This document shows, one piece after another, positions 17,395 to 25,575 of a DNA stretch of 64,000 bases. The notes beneath the pieces are model-generated. The model saw only the letters and a program-made list of their open reading frames with translations. It was not told the DNA's origin and made no database searches. How positions within the stretch are numbered: the stretch's first letter is position 1; each line of letters begins with the position of its first letter. A program made the position numbers and the translations under genes. The DNA comes from Streptomyces omiyaensis (lineage in GTDB: Bacteria > Actinomycetota > Actinomycetes > Streptomycetales > Streptomycetaceae), in the NCBI RefSeq assembly GCF_014650895.1, contig NZ_BMVV01000006.1, positions 1 through 64,000 of the forward strand, read 5' to 3'.

Positions 17395-17736
17395 ATGAGT
17401 TTCGCCCCGCTGCCGTCGGTGCCCGCCGCGTCCGTGCCCGCCGATGCCCTGGTGCTCGACGTGCGCGAGGACGACGAATGGGCGGCCGGGCGGGTCGAGG
17501 GTGCGCTGCACGTGCCGATGAGCGACTTCGTGGCGCGGTTCGCCGAGGTCGGCGAGCAGCTCGCCGAGCACGGGCGCGCCTATGTGATGTGCCGCGTCGG
17601 CGGCCGGTCGGCGCAGGTCACGCAGTACCTGGTGCAGCAGGGCTACGACGCGGTGAACGTGGACGGCGGGATGGTGGCCTGGGAGGGCGCCGGGCGCCCC
17701 GTGGTGTCGGACCACGGCCCCGGGTTCGTCGCCTGA
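17395..17736 (+). CDS. Single-domain rhodanese-like protein
   Basis: Protein of 113 residues forming one rhodanese domain: LVLDVREDDEWAAGRVEGA (CH2A-like) and the active-site loop MCRVGGRSAQV with the catalytic Cys. These proteins transfer sulfane sulfur, for example from thiosulfate to cyanide or protein acceptors. The start is ATG with AGAAGG upstream. It follows the J-domain gene by 50 nt in the same direction and may be co-transcribed. Confidence 0.92.
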   Translation: MSFAPLPSVPAASVPADALVLDVREDDEWAAGRVEGALHVPMSDFVARFAEVGEQLAEHGRAYVMCRVGGRSAQVTQYLVQQGYDAVNVDGGMVAWEGAGRPVVSDHGPGFVA

Positions 17737-17814
17737 CCCGTGCGGTGTCGGGCGGCGAACCCGTTCGTCGCCCGGGCCGGCGGGGCCGGCGGGAGACCCC
17801 GGCGCCGGTGCCGG

Positions 17815-18948
17815 TCAGTCCAGGGGGTGGGCGGCGATGAGGTCGCCGAGGGCCTCCTCGTGGGCGGCGGCCGGGCCGAGGGAGAGTTCGAGGTACTTGG
17901 CCCAGGCGTGGTAGCGGTGCAGGGGGTAGTCCGTGTCGGCGCCGAAGCCGCCGTGGAGGTGCTGGGCGGTCTGGACGACCCGGCGCACGCCCTCCGCGGC
18001 CCAGATCTTGGCGACGGCGAGGTCCGCCTCGGCGGGCAGGGCCGCTTCGGCGGCGGTGGAGACGCGCCAGGCCGCCTGCCAGAGGGTGGCCTCCATGGCG
18101 CGGAGGTCGATGTAGCGGTCCGCGGCCTGGACGGCGACGGCCTGGAAGGTCGCCACGGGATGGCCGAACTGTTCGCGCTTGCCGGTGTACTGGCTGGTCA
18201 TGGTGAGCACCTGCTCGCCGAGGCCGAGGGCGAGCGCGCAGGTCCCGGTGGTGAGCAGGGCGCGCAGGGCCGGCCAGGCGGCGGCGGCGTCGAGGACGCG
18301 GTCGGCGTCGAGGCGGACGGCGTCGAGCCGTAGCCGGGCGAGGCGCTCGCCGTGGGTGCCGTACTGGGCGTCGAGAGCGAGCCCCGTGTGGTCGCGGGGG
18401 ACCAGCGCGAGGACCGTACGGCCGTCGGCGGTGCGGGCGGGGACGGCGGTCAGGTCGGCGTGGTGGGCCCAGGGGACGTGGTCGGTGGCGCCGTCGAGGA
18501 TCCAGTGGGTGCCGTCGTGGCGGGCGGTGACGGCGTTCTCCGCGGGCTCGTGGCCGGTGGTGCCGTGGGCGGCTGCGGTGAGGACCAGCCGGCCGGCGGA
18601 GACCTCGGGCAGCAGGGCGGCGGCGGTGCCGGCCGGGGCGTGGTGCTGGAGGACGTGCGCGACGGCGGTGGTCTCCAGGAGGGGGACGCGGGCCAGGACG
18701 CGGGCGGATTCGCGCAGGACGAGGCAGAGGGCGACCGGGTCGAGGCCGGTGCCGCCGTGCTCGGGCGCGACGAGGAGCCCCAGGAGGTCGGTGGCGGCGA
18801 GCCGCTGCCACAGGGGGCGGTCGAAGTCGTCGGCGACGGCGGTCGGAGTGAGCGCGGGGCTGGGTACGGCGTCGGGAGCGACGTCGGCGAAGACGGTGCG
18901 GGCCGTCTCCGCGGCCGCCTGCTGCTCCTCGGTGAACGTGAAGTCCAT
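17815..18948 (-). CDS. Acyl-CoA dehydrogenase
   Basis: FAD-dependent acyl-CoA dehydrogenase of 377 residues with the usual N-terminal helical (from FTEEQQAAAETARTVFADVA), middle beta and C-terminal helical domains. Landmarks are the substrate/FAD segment QYTGKREQFGHPVATFQAVA and HLHGGFGADTDYPLHRYHAW near the end. It oxidises an acyl-CoA to the enoyl-CoA. The exact substrate is not readable, but the spacing from paaE (106 nt) and the strong palindromes upstream suggest its own regulation, possibly by a KstR-like TetR protein (inference). It may serve steroid, fatty-acid or aromatic ring-cleavage products. Confidence 0.9.
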   Translation of the reverse strand: MDFTFTEEQQAAAETARTVFADVAPDAVPSPALTPTAVADDFDRPLWQRLAATDLLGLLVAPEHGGTGLDPVALCLVLRESARVLARVPLLETTAVAHVLQHHAPAGTAAALLPEVSAGRLVLTAAAHGTTGHEPAENAVTARHDGTHWILDGATDHVPWAHHADLTAVPARTADGRTVLALVPRDHTGLALDAQYGTHGERLARLRLDAVRLDADRVLDAAAAWPALRALLTTGTCALALGLGEQVLTMTSQYTGKREQFGHPVATFQAVAVQAADRYIDLRAMEATLWQAAWRVSTAAEAALPAEADLAVAKIWAAEGVRRVVQTAQHLHGGFGADTDYPLHRYHAWAKYLELSLGPAAAHEEALGDLIAAHPLD

Positions 18949-18986
18949 GGCCCGGTCCTTCCGTTGCTGTCCGTCGCCGATCCTGC

Positions 18987-19038
18987 GGCCCGTCAGGAGG
19001 CAGTTTTCTGACGGGCCGTCAAGATAGAACAGGTTCTA
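18987..19038. promoter_or_regulatory. Nested palindromes upstream of the acyl-CoA dehydrogenase
   Basis: Three elements overlap in the 106-bp gap. TGACGG-G-CCGTCA lies at 19009-19021. GGCCCGTCAG at 18987-18996 is inverted relative to CTGACGGGCC at 19008-19017. TAGAAC-AG-GTTCTA is a perfect palindrome at 19025-19038. The last fits the TnnAACnnGTTnnA pattern known for mycobacterial KstR. At least one TetR-family regulator is likely to bind here. Confidence 0.65.
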
Positions 19039-19054
19039 GCGGAAGGGAATGGGC

Positions 19055-20116
19055 TCAGCGGTCGAAGTCCAGCTCCACGTCGGCGCTGGCCGGGTGGGAC
19101 TGGCAGGCCAGGACGTAGCCGGCGTCGGTCTCCTCCGGTTCGAGGGCGAAGTTGCGGTCCATGCGGACCTCGCCGCCGACGACGAAGGCCCGGCAGGTGC
19201 CGCAGACCCCGCCCTTGCAGGCGTAGGGGGCGTCGGCGCGGGCGCGCAGGACGGTGTCGAGGAGGCTCTCGCCGCGCTCGACGGGCCAGGTGCCGGAGCG
19301 GCCGTGGAGGGTGGCCGTGAGGGTGGCGTGGGCCGGGGTGTCGGCGGTGGGGACGGGCGCGGGGCCCGAGCCGTCGTCGACGTGGAAGATCTCCTGGTGG
19401 ACGCGGGTCCGGTCGACGCCGAGGCCGCGCAGGGCCCGCTCGGCCCCCTCGACGAGGCCGTAGGGGCCGCAGAGGAACCAGCCGTCGATCGAGTCGACCG
19501 GGAGGAGGGCGGGCAGGAGGGCGGTGAGCCGCTCCCGGTCGAGGCGGCCGGAGGGCAGGCCGGCCTGCTGCTCCTCGCGGGAGAGGACGGTGACGAGCTG
19601 GAAGCGGTCCGGATGACGGTCCTTCAGGTCGGCGACCTCGTCGAGGAACATCGTGGAGGCGGCGGTGCGGTCGCTGCGGATCAGGCAGAACCGGGCGCCG
19701 GGTTCGCGGTCGAGGAGGGTGGCGGCCATGGAGAGCACCGGGGTGATGCCGCTGCCGCCGGCGACGGCGGCGAAGCGGCCGGGGCGCGGATCGAGGACGA
19801 AGCGGCCGGTGGGGGCCATGACGTCGACGGTGTGGCCGGGGGCGAGCTCCTTGAGGGCCCAGGTGGAGAAGGCGCCGCCGTCCACGAGGCGGATGCCGAC
19901 GCGGAGTTCGGGTCGCTCGCCGGCCGGGGTGGCCGGGGAGCAGATCGAGTAGGTGCGGCGGATCTCCTGGCCGGTCTCGTCGGTGCGGCGCAGGGCGAGG
20001 TGCTGGCCGGGGCGGTGCCGGAAGGTCTCGTGGAGGGAGTCGGGGACCGCGAAGGTGACGGCCACGGAGTCGTCGGTGAGCTGCTCGACCCGGCTCACCG
20101 GGAGCGGATGGAACAT
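19055..20116 (-). CDS. paaE: Phenylacetyl-CoA epoxidase reductase subunit
   Basis: Protein of 353 residues that passes electrons from NADPH to the diiron PaaA subunit. The N-terminal half is a ferredoxin-NADP reductase module (RPGQHLALR for FAD, GGSGITPVLSM for NAD(P)H) and the C-terminus is a plant-type [2Fe-2S] ferredoxin (CKGGVCGTCRAFV, then ACQSHP). It is the last gene of paaABCDE, directly abutting paaD (20116/20117). Confidence 0.95.
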   Translation of the reverse strand: MFHPLPVSRVEQLTDDSVAVTFAVPDSLHETFRHRPGQHLALRRTDETGQEIRRTYSICSPATPAGERPELRVGIRLVDGGAFSTWALKELAPGHTVDVMAPTGRFVLDPRPGRFAAVAGGSGITPVLSMAATLLDREPGARFCLIRSDRTAASTMFLDEVADLKDRHPDRFQLVTVLSREEQQAGLPSGRLDRERLTALLPALLPVDSIDGWFLCGPYGLVEGAERALRGLGVDRTRVHQEIFHVDDGSGPAPVPTADTPAHATLTATLHGRSGTWPVERGESLLDTVLRARADAPYACKGGVCGTCRAFVVGGEVRMDRNFALEPEETDAGYVLACQSHPASADVELDFDR

Positions 20117-20617
20117 CTACAGCTCCTTGAAGTGGTCGAAGGGCTCGCGGCAGGCGGCGCAGCGGCGCAGGGCCTTGCAGGCGGTGGAGGAGAAGCGGCT
20201 GAGCAGCTCGGTGTCCGTGGAGCCGCAGTGGGGGCAGCGGATGGCCAGGGTGAGGGCGACGGGTCCGCCGGCGGGGCCCTGGGGGCGGGGCGGGGCGATG
20301 CCGAACTCGGTGAGCTTGCGGCGGCCCTCCTCGCTGATGTCGTCGGTGGACCAGGCGGGGGCGAGGACGGTGACGACGGTGACGTCGGGGACGCCGTGCG
20401 CGTGGAGGGCGTGCTCGATGTCGGTGGACATCGTCTCGACGGCGGGGCAGCCGGTGTAGGTGGGCGTGAGGGCGACCTCGACGCGGCCGGGGCCGGTGAC
20501 GTGGACGCCGCGCAGCACGCCGAGTTCGGCGAGGGTGAGGACGGGCATCTCGGGGTCGAGGACGGCGCCGGCGATCCGGGCCAGCTCCTCTTCGAGCGGG
20601 GTGGCGGTGCCGGTCAC
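20117..20617 (-). CDS. paaD: Phenylacetyl-CoA epoxidase subunit PaaD (DUF59/MIP18 type)
   Basis: Protein of 166 residues with an N-terminal DUF59 fold (EEELARIAGAVLDPEMPVLT, TYTGCPAVETM) and a C-terminal zinc-ribbon-like Cys cluster (CPHCG, then CAACREPFDHFK). PaaD is thought to help mature the iron clusters of the epoxidase. It starts with GTG at 20617 in a GTGA overlap with the paaC stop; a second GTG lies one codon upstream. The frame continues above this point only as an overlap with paaC. Confidence 0.94.
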   Translation of the reverse strand: MTGTATPLEEELARIAGAVLDPEMPVLTLAELGVLRGVHVTGPGRVEVALTPTYTGCPAVETMSTDIEHALHAHGVPDVTVVTVLAPAWSTDDISEEGRRKLTEFGIAPPRPQGPAGGPVALTLAIRCPHCGSTDTELLSRFSSTACKALRRCAACREPFDHFKEL

Positions 20618-21393
20618 CACGCCGCCCCCGGGTGGCTGCGGTGCAGGTGCTGCATCTCGGCGAGCATCCGGCCGAAGGACTCGGTGTGGAGGCCCTGGCG
20701 GCCGGCTCCGGCGCGCCAGGCGCCGGTGCGGGGGGCGTCGGGGACGGTGAGTCCGGCGCGGGTGAGGACGGTAGTGACGGAGTCCAGCCAGGCCGCTTCG
20801 AGGGCGGCGGTGTCCAGGCCGAGGCCGTCGAGGGGCTGGAAAAGCTCGCCGGTGTACCGCCAGAGGGCGTCGCAGCCGGCCTGCATGCGGCGGTGGCTCT
20901 CCTCGGTGCCGTCGCCGAGGCGGAGGGTCCAGTGCTCGGCGTGGTCCTGGTGGTAGGCCACTTCCTTGACGGCCTTGGCGGCGAGCCCGGTCAGCGGGCC
21001 GTCGCCGGAGGCGAGGGCCGCGTAGAGGAGCCGCTGGTAGGTGGAGAAGTACAGCTGGCGGGCGATGGTGTGGGCGAAGTCGCCGTTGGGCTGCTCGACC
21101 AGCTGGACGTTGCGGAAGTCGCGCTCCTCGCGGAGGAAGGCGAGTTCGTCCTCGTCGCCGACGAGGGAGAGGAGGACGCGGGCCTGGCCGAGGAGGTCGA
21201 GCGCGATGTTGGCGAGGGCGACCTCCTCCTCCAGGACGGGGGCGTTGCCGGCCCACTCCCCCAGGCGCTGGGCGAGGACGAGGGCGTCGTCGCCGAGGGC
21301 GAGCGCCGCGGCCGTGGCGGCCGGGTCGGCGGCCGGTGCGGGGGCCGCCGTGGCGACGGTGCCCGTGGCGCCGGCGGTGTCGGTGGCGGTCAC
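20614..21393 (-). CDS. paaC: Phenylacetyl-CoA epoxidase structural subunit
   Basis: Protein of 259 residues with a ferritin-like four-helix fold related to PaaA but lacking a functional diiron centre in the family; it stabilises and positions PaaA. Landmarks are EEVALANIALDLLGQARVLL and KEVAYHQDHAEHWTLRLGDG. An Ala/Thr-rich N-terminal extension of about 35 residues precedes the domain. GTG start at 21393 in a GTGA overlap with paaB. Confidence 0.95.
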   Translation of the reverse strand: MTATDTAGATGTVATAAPAPAADPAATAAALALGDDALVLAQRLGEWAGNAPVLEEEVALANIALDLLGQARVLLSLVGDEDELAFLREERDFRNVQLVEQPNGDFAHTIARQLYFSTYQRLLYAALASGDGPLTGLAAKAVKEVAYHQDHAEHWTLRLGDGTEESHRRMQAGCDALWRYTGELFQPLDGLGLDTAALEAAWLDSVTTVLTRAGLTVPDAPRTGAWRAGAGRQGLHTESFGRMLAEMQHLHRSHPGAAW

Positions 21394-21677
21394 AGGTGCT
21401 TCACCCCCTCCGGGATCTCGTAGAAGGTCGGGTGCCGGTAGGGCTTGTCGGCGGCCGGCTCGAAGAAGGGGTCCTTCTCGTCCGGGGAGGAGGCGGTGAT
21501 GGAGGCGGAGGGGACGACCCAGAGGGAGACGCCTTCCATCCGGCGGGTGTAGAGGTCCCTGGCATTGCGCAGGGCCATCTCCGCGTCGGGGGCGTGGAGG
21601 CTGCCGGCGTGGGTGTGGGAGAGCCCTCGGCGGGAGCGCACGAACACCTCCCACAGGGGCCAAGTGTCGCTGCTCAT
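21390..21677 (-). CDS. paaB: Phenylacetyl-CoA epoxidase subunit PaaB
   Basis: Small protein of 95 residues, the length typical of PaaB, with the family pattern [20 protein letters not shown] and [15 protein letters not shown]. In the known complex it bridges PaaA-PaaC heterodimers. It overlaps paaA by 4 nt upstream and paaC by 4 nt downstream, so the operon is tightly coupled. Confidence 0.96.
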   Translation of the reverse strand: MSSDTWPLWEVFVRSRRGLSHTHAGSLHAPDAEMALRNARDLYTRRMEGVSLWVVPSASITASSPDEKDPFFEPAADKPYRHPTFYEIPEGVKHL

Positions 21678-22687
21678 GCCTGTGCCTCCCCGTGCTGTCC
21701 GGTGTGCTTGCGCGCGTAGGCCGCGGCGGCCTCTCTGACCCAGGCGCCGTCCTCGTGGGCCCGGCGGCGCTGGTTGATCCGCTGGTCGTTGCAGGGGCCG
21801 TTGCCCTTCAGCACGTCCCAGAACTCGGCCCAGTCGATGGGGCCGAAGTCATAGTGCCCGCGCTCCTCGTTCCACTTCAGGTCGGGGTCGGGGAGGGTGA
21901 GGCCGAGGGTCTCGGCCTGCGGGGCGGCGATGTCGACGAAGCGCTGGCGCAGTTCGTCGTTGGAGTGGCGCTTGATCTTCCAGGCCATCGCCTGCGCGGT
22001 GTGGGTCGATTCGTCGTCGGGCGGGCCGAACATCATCAGGGACGGCCACCACCAGCGGTCGACCGCGTCCTGGGCCATGGCGTGCTGGGCCTCGGTGCCG
22101 CGGGAGAGGGCGAGCAGGGCCTCGTACCCCTGGCGCTGGTGGAAGGACTCCTCCTTGCAGACGCGGACCATGGCCCGGGCGTACGGGCCGTAGGAGCAGC
22201 GGCAGAGGGGGACCTGGTTGGTGATGGCGGCGCCGTCGACGAGCCAGCCGATGGCGCCGACGTCGGCCCAGGTGAGGGTGGGGTAGTTGAAGATCGAGGA
22301 GTACTTCTGGCGGCCGGTGTGGAGCTTGTCGAGGAGCTCGTCGCGGCTGACGCCGAGGGTCTCGGCGGCGCTGTAGAGGTACAGGCCGTGGCCTGCCTCG
22401 TCCTGGACCTTGGCCATGAGGATGGCCTTGCGGCGCAGCGAGGGCGCGCGGGTGATCCAGTTGGCCTCGGGCTGCATGCCGATGATCTCGGAGTGGGCGT
22501 GCTGCGCGATCTGGCGCACGAGGGAGGCGCGATACGCCTCCGGCATCCAGTCGCGCGGCTCGATGCGCTCGTCGGCCGCGACGGCGGCGTCGAACACCGC
22601 CTCGCGGGCGGCCTGCGCCGCCGCGTCCGCGGCGTGCGCGCCGGGCGCTTGCGCGGTCACTGCCGTCCCTGCCGTCCCTGCGGTCAT
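21674..22687 (-). CDS. paaA: Phenylacetyl-CoA epoxidase catalytic subunit
   Basis: Diiron monooxygenase subunit of 337 residues that inserts oxygen into the aromatic ring of phenylacetyl-CoA to give the 1,2-epoxide. The iron ligands lie in [13 protein letters not shown] and [15 protein letters not shown]. It is the first gene of the minus-strand paaABCDE operon. A TetR-type box is just upstream at 22698-22716, so the probable regulator is the paaR product encoded at 29023. Confidence 0.97.
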   Translation of the reverse strand: MTAGTAGTAVTAQAPGAHAADAAAQAAREAVFDAAVAADERIEPRDWMPEAYRASLVRQIAQHAHSEIIGMQPEANWITRAPSLRRKAILMAKVQDEAGHGLYLYSAAETLGVSRDELLDKLHTGRQKYSSIFNYPTLTWADVGAIGWLVDGAAITNQVPLCRCSYGPYARAMVRVCKEESFHQRQGYEALLALSRGTEAQHAMAQDAVDRWWWPSLMMFGPPDDESTHTAQAMAWKIKRHSNDELRQRFVDIAAPQAETLGLTLPDPDLKWNEERGHYDFGPIDWAEFWDVLKGNGPCNDQRINQRRRAHEDGAWVREAAAAYARKHTGQHGEAQA

Positions 22688-22697
22688 CGGACCCCCT

Positions 22698-22716
22698 ACC
22701 GACCGATCGTTCGGTT
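22698..22716. promoter_or_regulatory. PaaR-type operator upstream of paaA
   Basis: The sequence ACCGACCGATCGTTCGGTT contains the inverted repeat ACCGA-N4-TCGGT (22702-22715). Its reverse complement, ACCGAACGATCGGT, is identical to the box between paaN and paaH at 27329-27342. It lies 11-29 bp upstream of the paaA start codon, suiting repression by the TetR-family PaaR. Confidence 0.75.
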
Positions 22717-22760
22717 GAATGACTTCAATGGTGGGTCGGCGGCCCGTATGGTGTCAACCC

Positions 22761-22769
22761 TGTGGATAA
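22761..22769 (-). promoter_or_regulatory. DnaA-box-like 9-mer
   Basis: TGTGGATAA on the plus strand reads TTATCCACA on the minus strand, the classical DnaA box. It lies in the divergent gap between paaA and the DUF5819 gene. A single isolated box; function unknown. Confidence 0.4.
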
Positions 22770-22848
22770 CCGCCTGCTCCGATCGGGGCGCAACGAGCGG
22801 GTCACCGGTGGGTCGGGAACGGGTCGGGAAGCCCGGGATCGGGGTGGG

Positions 22849-23544
22849 ATGAGCGCGCACATCGACGACGGCGGGGAGCGGCGGCCGGCCGCGGGGATCC
22901 TGGCGCTGTCCATGCCGTACCAGGTGGTGGCCGCGGTGACGCTCGCCGCCCTGGCCGTCCTCGCCGCCCTCCACCTGGCCATGGTCTTCCTGCACGTGGC
23001 GCCGTCGAACACGATCACCAAGCAGCACGGACAGGCCGTCGACGACTGGATCTACCCCGAGTTCGAGCAGAACTGGAAGCTCTTCGCCCCCAACCCGCTC
23101 CAGCAGAACGTCGCCGTCGAGGTCCGCGCCGAGGTCGCCGACCCCTCCGGCACCCGCCGCACGACGGGCTGGATCGACCTGACCGCGCAGGACGTCGAGG
23201 ACGTCCGGGGCAGCGTCTTCCCCAGCCACACCGAGCAGAACATGCTGCGCCGCGCCATCGACTGGTACGGCAACGCGCACGACGACGAGGGCCGCCCCAA
23301 GGGCTTCCGCGGCCGGCTGTCGGAGGAGTACATGCGCCGGATCGTGCTGCCGCGCATCGAGGGGCCCGGGGCGCGCGCGGACGTCGGCGGCACGGTGGAG
23401 CGGATCCAGCTCCGCCGGGTCGCCCGTCCGGTACCGGCCCCGCACTGGAGCGACGAGAAGCGCTCCACCACCCCCTCCACCACCGTCATGCCCTGGTGGG
23501 ACATCACCGACGCCGACCGCAGCCGTACGGAGACGAGCCGATGA
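22849..23544 (+). CDS. DUF5819 family membrane-anchored protein
   Basis: Protein of 231 residues with one N-terminal membrane helix (about 22-45, YQVVAAVTLAALAVLAALHL) and an outside domain of about 180 residues with PEFEQNWKLFAPNPLQQNVA. I recognise this as the DUF5819 pattern, whose function is not established. The ATG at 22849 follows GGGGTGGG. It overlaps the HTTM gene by 4 nt (ATGA), so the two products are probably made together and may form a membrane complex. The open frame upstream to 22762 lacks homology-like features. Confidence 0.8.
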   Translation: MSAHIDDGGERRPAAGILALSMPYQVVAAVTLAALAVLAALHLAMVFLHVAPSNTITKQHGQAVDDWIYPEFEQNWKLFAPNPLQQNVAVEVRAEVADPSGTRRTTGWIDLTAQDVEDVRGSVFPSHTEQNMLRRAIDWYGNAHDDEGRPKGFRGRLSEEYMRRIVLPRIEGPGARADVGGTVERIQLRRVARPVPAPHWSDEKRSTTPSTTVMPWWDITDADRSRTETSR

Positions 23545-24851
23545 CCGCCCCCAGCCCCGCCCCGGCCGAGGCTCCGGCGCGCGTGCCCCTCGACCGCAGG
23601 CTGGCCCGGGCCGCGCAGACCGTCACCTCGCGCGCGCTGGGCCCGTACCAGACCGCGATCGTCCGCATAGGCTTCTCGCTGACCTGGCTGTTCTTCCTGC
23701 TGCGGGAGTACCCGCACCGGCACGAGATGTACGGCCCCGACGGCCCCTGGTCGTTCGAGCTGGCCCGCCGGCTGATCGCCGACAACCGGGCCTTCACGGT
23801 CCTGATGTGGTCCGACGGACGGCTCTGGTTCGAGGTCGTCTACGCCCTCGCGGTGGTGGCCGCGGCGCTGCTGCTGGTCGGCTGGCACACCCGGGCCGTC
23901 TCCGTCGTCTTCATGGTCGGCGCGCTGTCCCTGCAGAACCGGTCCGTCTTCCTCGGCGACGGCGGCGACAACGTCGTACACCTCGTCTCGATCTACCTCA
24001 CCCTGCTGCGCTGCGGCCAGGTGTGGTCCCTGGACGCCCGGCGGGCGGCCCGCAGGGTCCCCCGGGACGCGGGGGGCGGTAAGGCCGCCCGGCGGGTGGA
24101 GCTCGCGGGGCCGGTCCTCTGGATCGTCCTCGGCGGCTTCCTGGTCGCGGCGACCTGGTTCAGCCCGGTCACCGGCGAGTGGTGGATGTACGTGCTGCTG
24201 TGGGTGCTCTGGCTCGCCCAGGGCCTGTGGTGGCTGGTGGAGCAGTACGCGCCGGCCGAGCCCCGGGTCCTGCTGGACGTCATCGCCAACCTCGCCCACA
24301 ACGCGGTGCTCGTCGTCCTCATGGCCGAGGTCTGCCTGATCTACGCCACCGCCGGCTGGTACAAGATCCAGGGCTCGCGCTGGCAGGACGGCACCGCGCT
24401 CTTCTTCCCGCTGCACCTGGACTACTTCACCCCGTGGCCGTCGCTCTCCGAGCTCCTCGCCTCCAGCGGGATCATGGTCATGCTGCTCAGCTACGGCACG
24501 GTGATCGTCCAGGTCGCCTTCCCGTTCACGCTCTTCAACCGCAAGGTGAAGAACGTGCTGCTCGTCGCGATGATGCTGGAGCACGCCGGCATCGCGCTCC
24601 TGCTCGGCCTGCCGGCCTTCTCGATGGCGATGATCGCCGCCGACGCCGTCTTCCTGCCCACCGTCTTCCTGGTGTGGCTGGGCGCGCGCGTCGCGCGGGG
24701 CCGGGACCTGCTGCTGCGGCGCAGGCCCGCCGCGGCGGAGCTGCCCGCGCAGCGGCCCGCCGGGGAGCCGACCGGCACGGCGGGGGCGGAGGACGGCGGG
24801 ACCGGCGGGGAAGCCGGCGGCGAGGCCGCTCCCCGTACCCTCGTCGGGTGA
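23541..24851 (+). CDS. HTTM-domain membrane protein (vitamin K carboxylase-like)
   Basis: Polytopic membrane protein of 436 residues with about eight or more helices and the HTTM pattern, including LGPYQTAIVRIGFSLTWLFF near the N-terminus and AGWYKIQGSRWQDGTALFFP in the middle. HTTM proteins are related to vitamin K-dependent gamma-glutamyl carboxylase, and their bacterial roles are mostly unknown. It is translationally coupled to the DUF5819 gene before it and to a SpoU-type methyltransferase after it (GTGA at 24848). The Ala/Gly-rich C-terminal tail from about 400 is cytoplasmic or disordered. Confidence 0.85.
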   Translation: MTAPSPAPAEAPARVPLDRRLARAAQTVTSRALGPYQTAIVRIGFSLTWLFFLLREYPHRHEMYGPDGPWSFELARRLIADNRAFTVLMWSDGRLWFEVVYALAVVAAALLLVGWHTRAVSVVFMVGALSLQNRSVFLGDGGDNVVHLVSIYLTLLRCGQVWSLDARRAARRVPRDAGGGKAARRVELAGPVLWIVLGGFLVAATWFSPVTGEWWMYVLLWVLWLAQGLWWLVEQYAPAEPRVLLDVIANLAHNAVLVVLMAEVCLIYATAGWYKIQGSRWQDGTALFFPLHLDYFTPWPSLSELLASSGIMVMLLSYGTVIVQVAFPFTLFNRKVKNVLLVAMMLEHAGIALLLGLPAFSMAMIAADAVFLPTVFLVWLGARVARGRDLLLRRRPAAAELPAQRPAGEPTGTAGAEDGGTGGEAGGEAAPRTLVG

Positions 24852-25525
24852 GCACCACCGAAGAACACCCCGCCCCGGAGGGGGCCGAGCCGCTCCAGTA
24901 CGACGAGGGCTACGGCTCCGAGGTCGGCGTCGGACCGCACCCCGGGCCGTGGCCCGAGGACCCGCGCTACGACCCCGAGCTGCTGGCCGGGGGCGACCGG
25001 CGCAACGTCGTGGACCCCTACCGGTACTGGACGCGGGAGGCGATCGTCGCCGACCTCGACACCCGCCGGCACGACTTCCACGTGGCGGTGGAGAACTGGG
25101 GCCACGACTTCAACATCGGGTCGGTGGTGCGGACCGCCAACGCCTTCCTGGCCAAGGAGGTGCACATCGTGGGGCGGCGCCGGTGGAACCGGCGCGGCGC
25201 CATGGTCACCGACCGCTACCAGCACGTGCGGCACCACCCCGACACCGAGGCGCTCACCGCCTGGGCGGCGGCCGAGGACCTGCCGATCATCGGCATCGAC
25301 AACCTGCCGGGCTCGGTGCCGCTGGAGCGGACCGTGCTGCCCCGCCGCTGCGTGCTGCTCTTCGGGCAGGAGGGGCCCGGGCTGACCGAGGATGCCCGCC
25401 GCCACGTGCGGACGGTCTGCTCGATCGCCCAGTTCGGCTCCACCCGGTCGATCAACGCCGGGGCGGCCGCCGCGATCGCCATGCACGCGTGGGTGCAGCG
25501 CTACGCGGAGATCCCCGGCGACTGA
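24848..25525 (+). CDS. SpoU/TrmH-family RNA 2'-O-methyltransferase
   Basis: Protein of 225 residues with the SPOUT fold that methylates ribose 2'-OH in tRNA or rRNA using S-adenosylmethionine. Motifs are NWGHDFNIGSVVRTANAFLA (motif 1, Asn/Arg), LLFGQEGPGLTEDA (motif 2) and SIAQFGSTRSINAGAAAAIA (motif 3, knot). GTG start overlaps the HTTM stop by 4 nt. The substrate RNA cannot be predicted. Confidence 0.92.
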   Translation: MSTTEEHPAPEGAEPLQYDEGYGSEVGVGPHPGPWPEDPRYDPELLAGGDRRNVVDPYRYWTREAIVADLDTRRHDFHVAVENWGHDFNIGSVVRTANAFLAKEVHIVGRRRWNRRGAMVTDRYQHVRHHPDTEALTAWAAAEDLPIIGIDNLPGSVPLERTVLPRRCVLLFGQEGPGLTEDARRHVRTVCSIAQFGSTRSINAGAAAAIAMHAWVQRYAEIPGD

Positions 25526-25534
25526 CCGCGGAAC

Positions 25535-25565
25535 CGTCCGGTGCCGGAACCGCCGGCACCGGACG
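25535..25565. terminator. Terminator hairpin between convergent trmH-like gene and paaN
   Basis: Perfect 13-bp stem (25535-25547 with 25553-25565) around a 5-nt loop AACCG. It lies between the stop at 25525 and the paaN stop at 25576. Confidence 0.8.
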
Positions 25566-25575
25566 ACCCCGGGAC

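Noticed and set aside
19049..20956. Plus-strand frame of 635 codons opposite paaE and paaD
   Set aside because: Shadow frame rich in Gly/Ala/Glu/Val; the paa genes explain the DNA.
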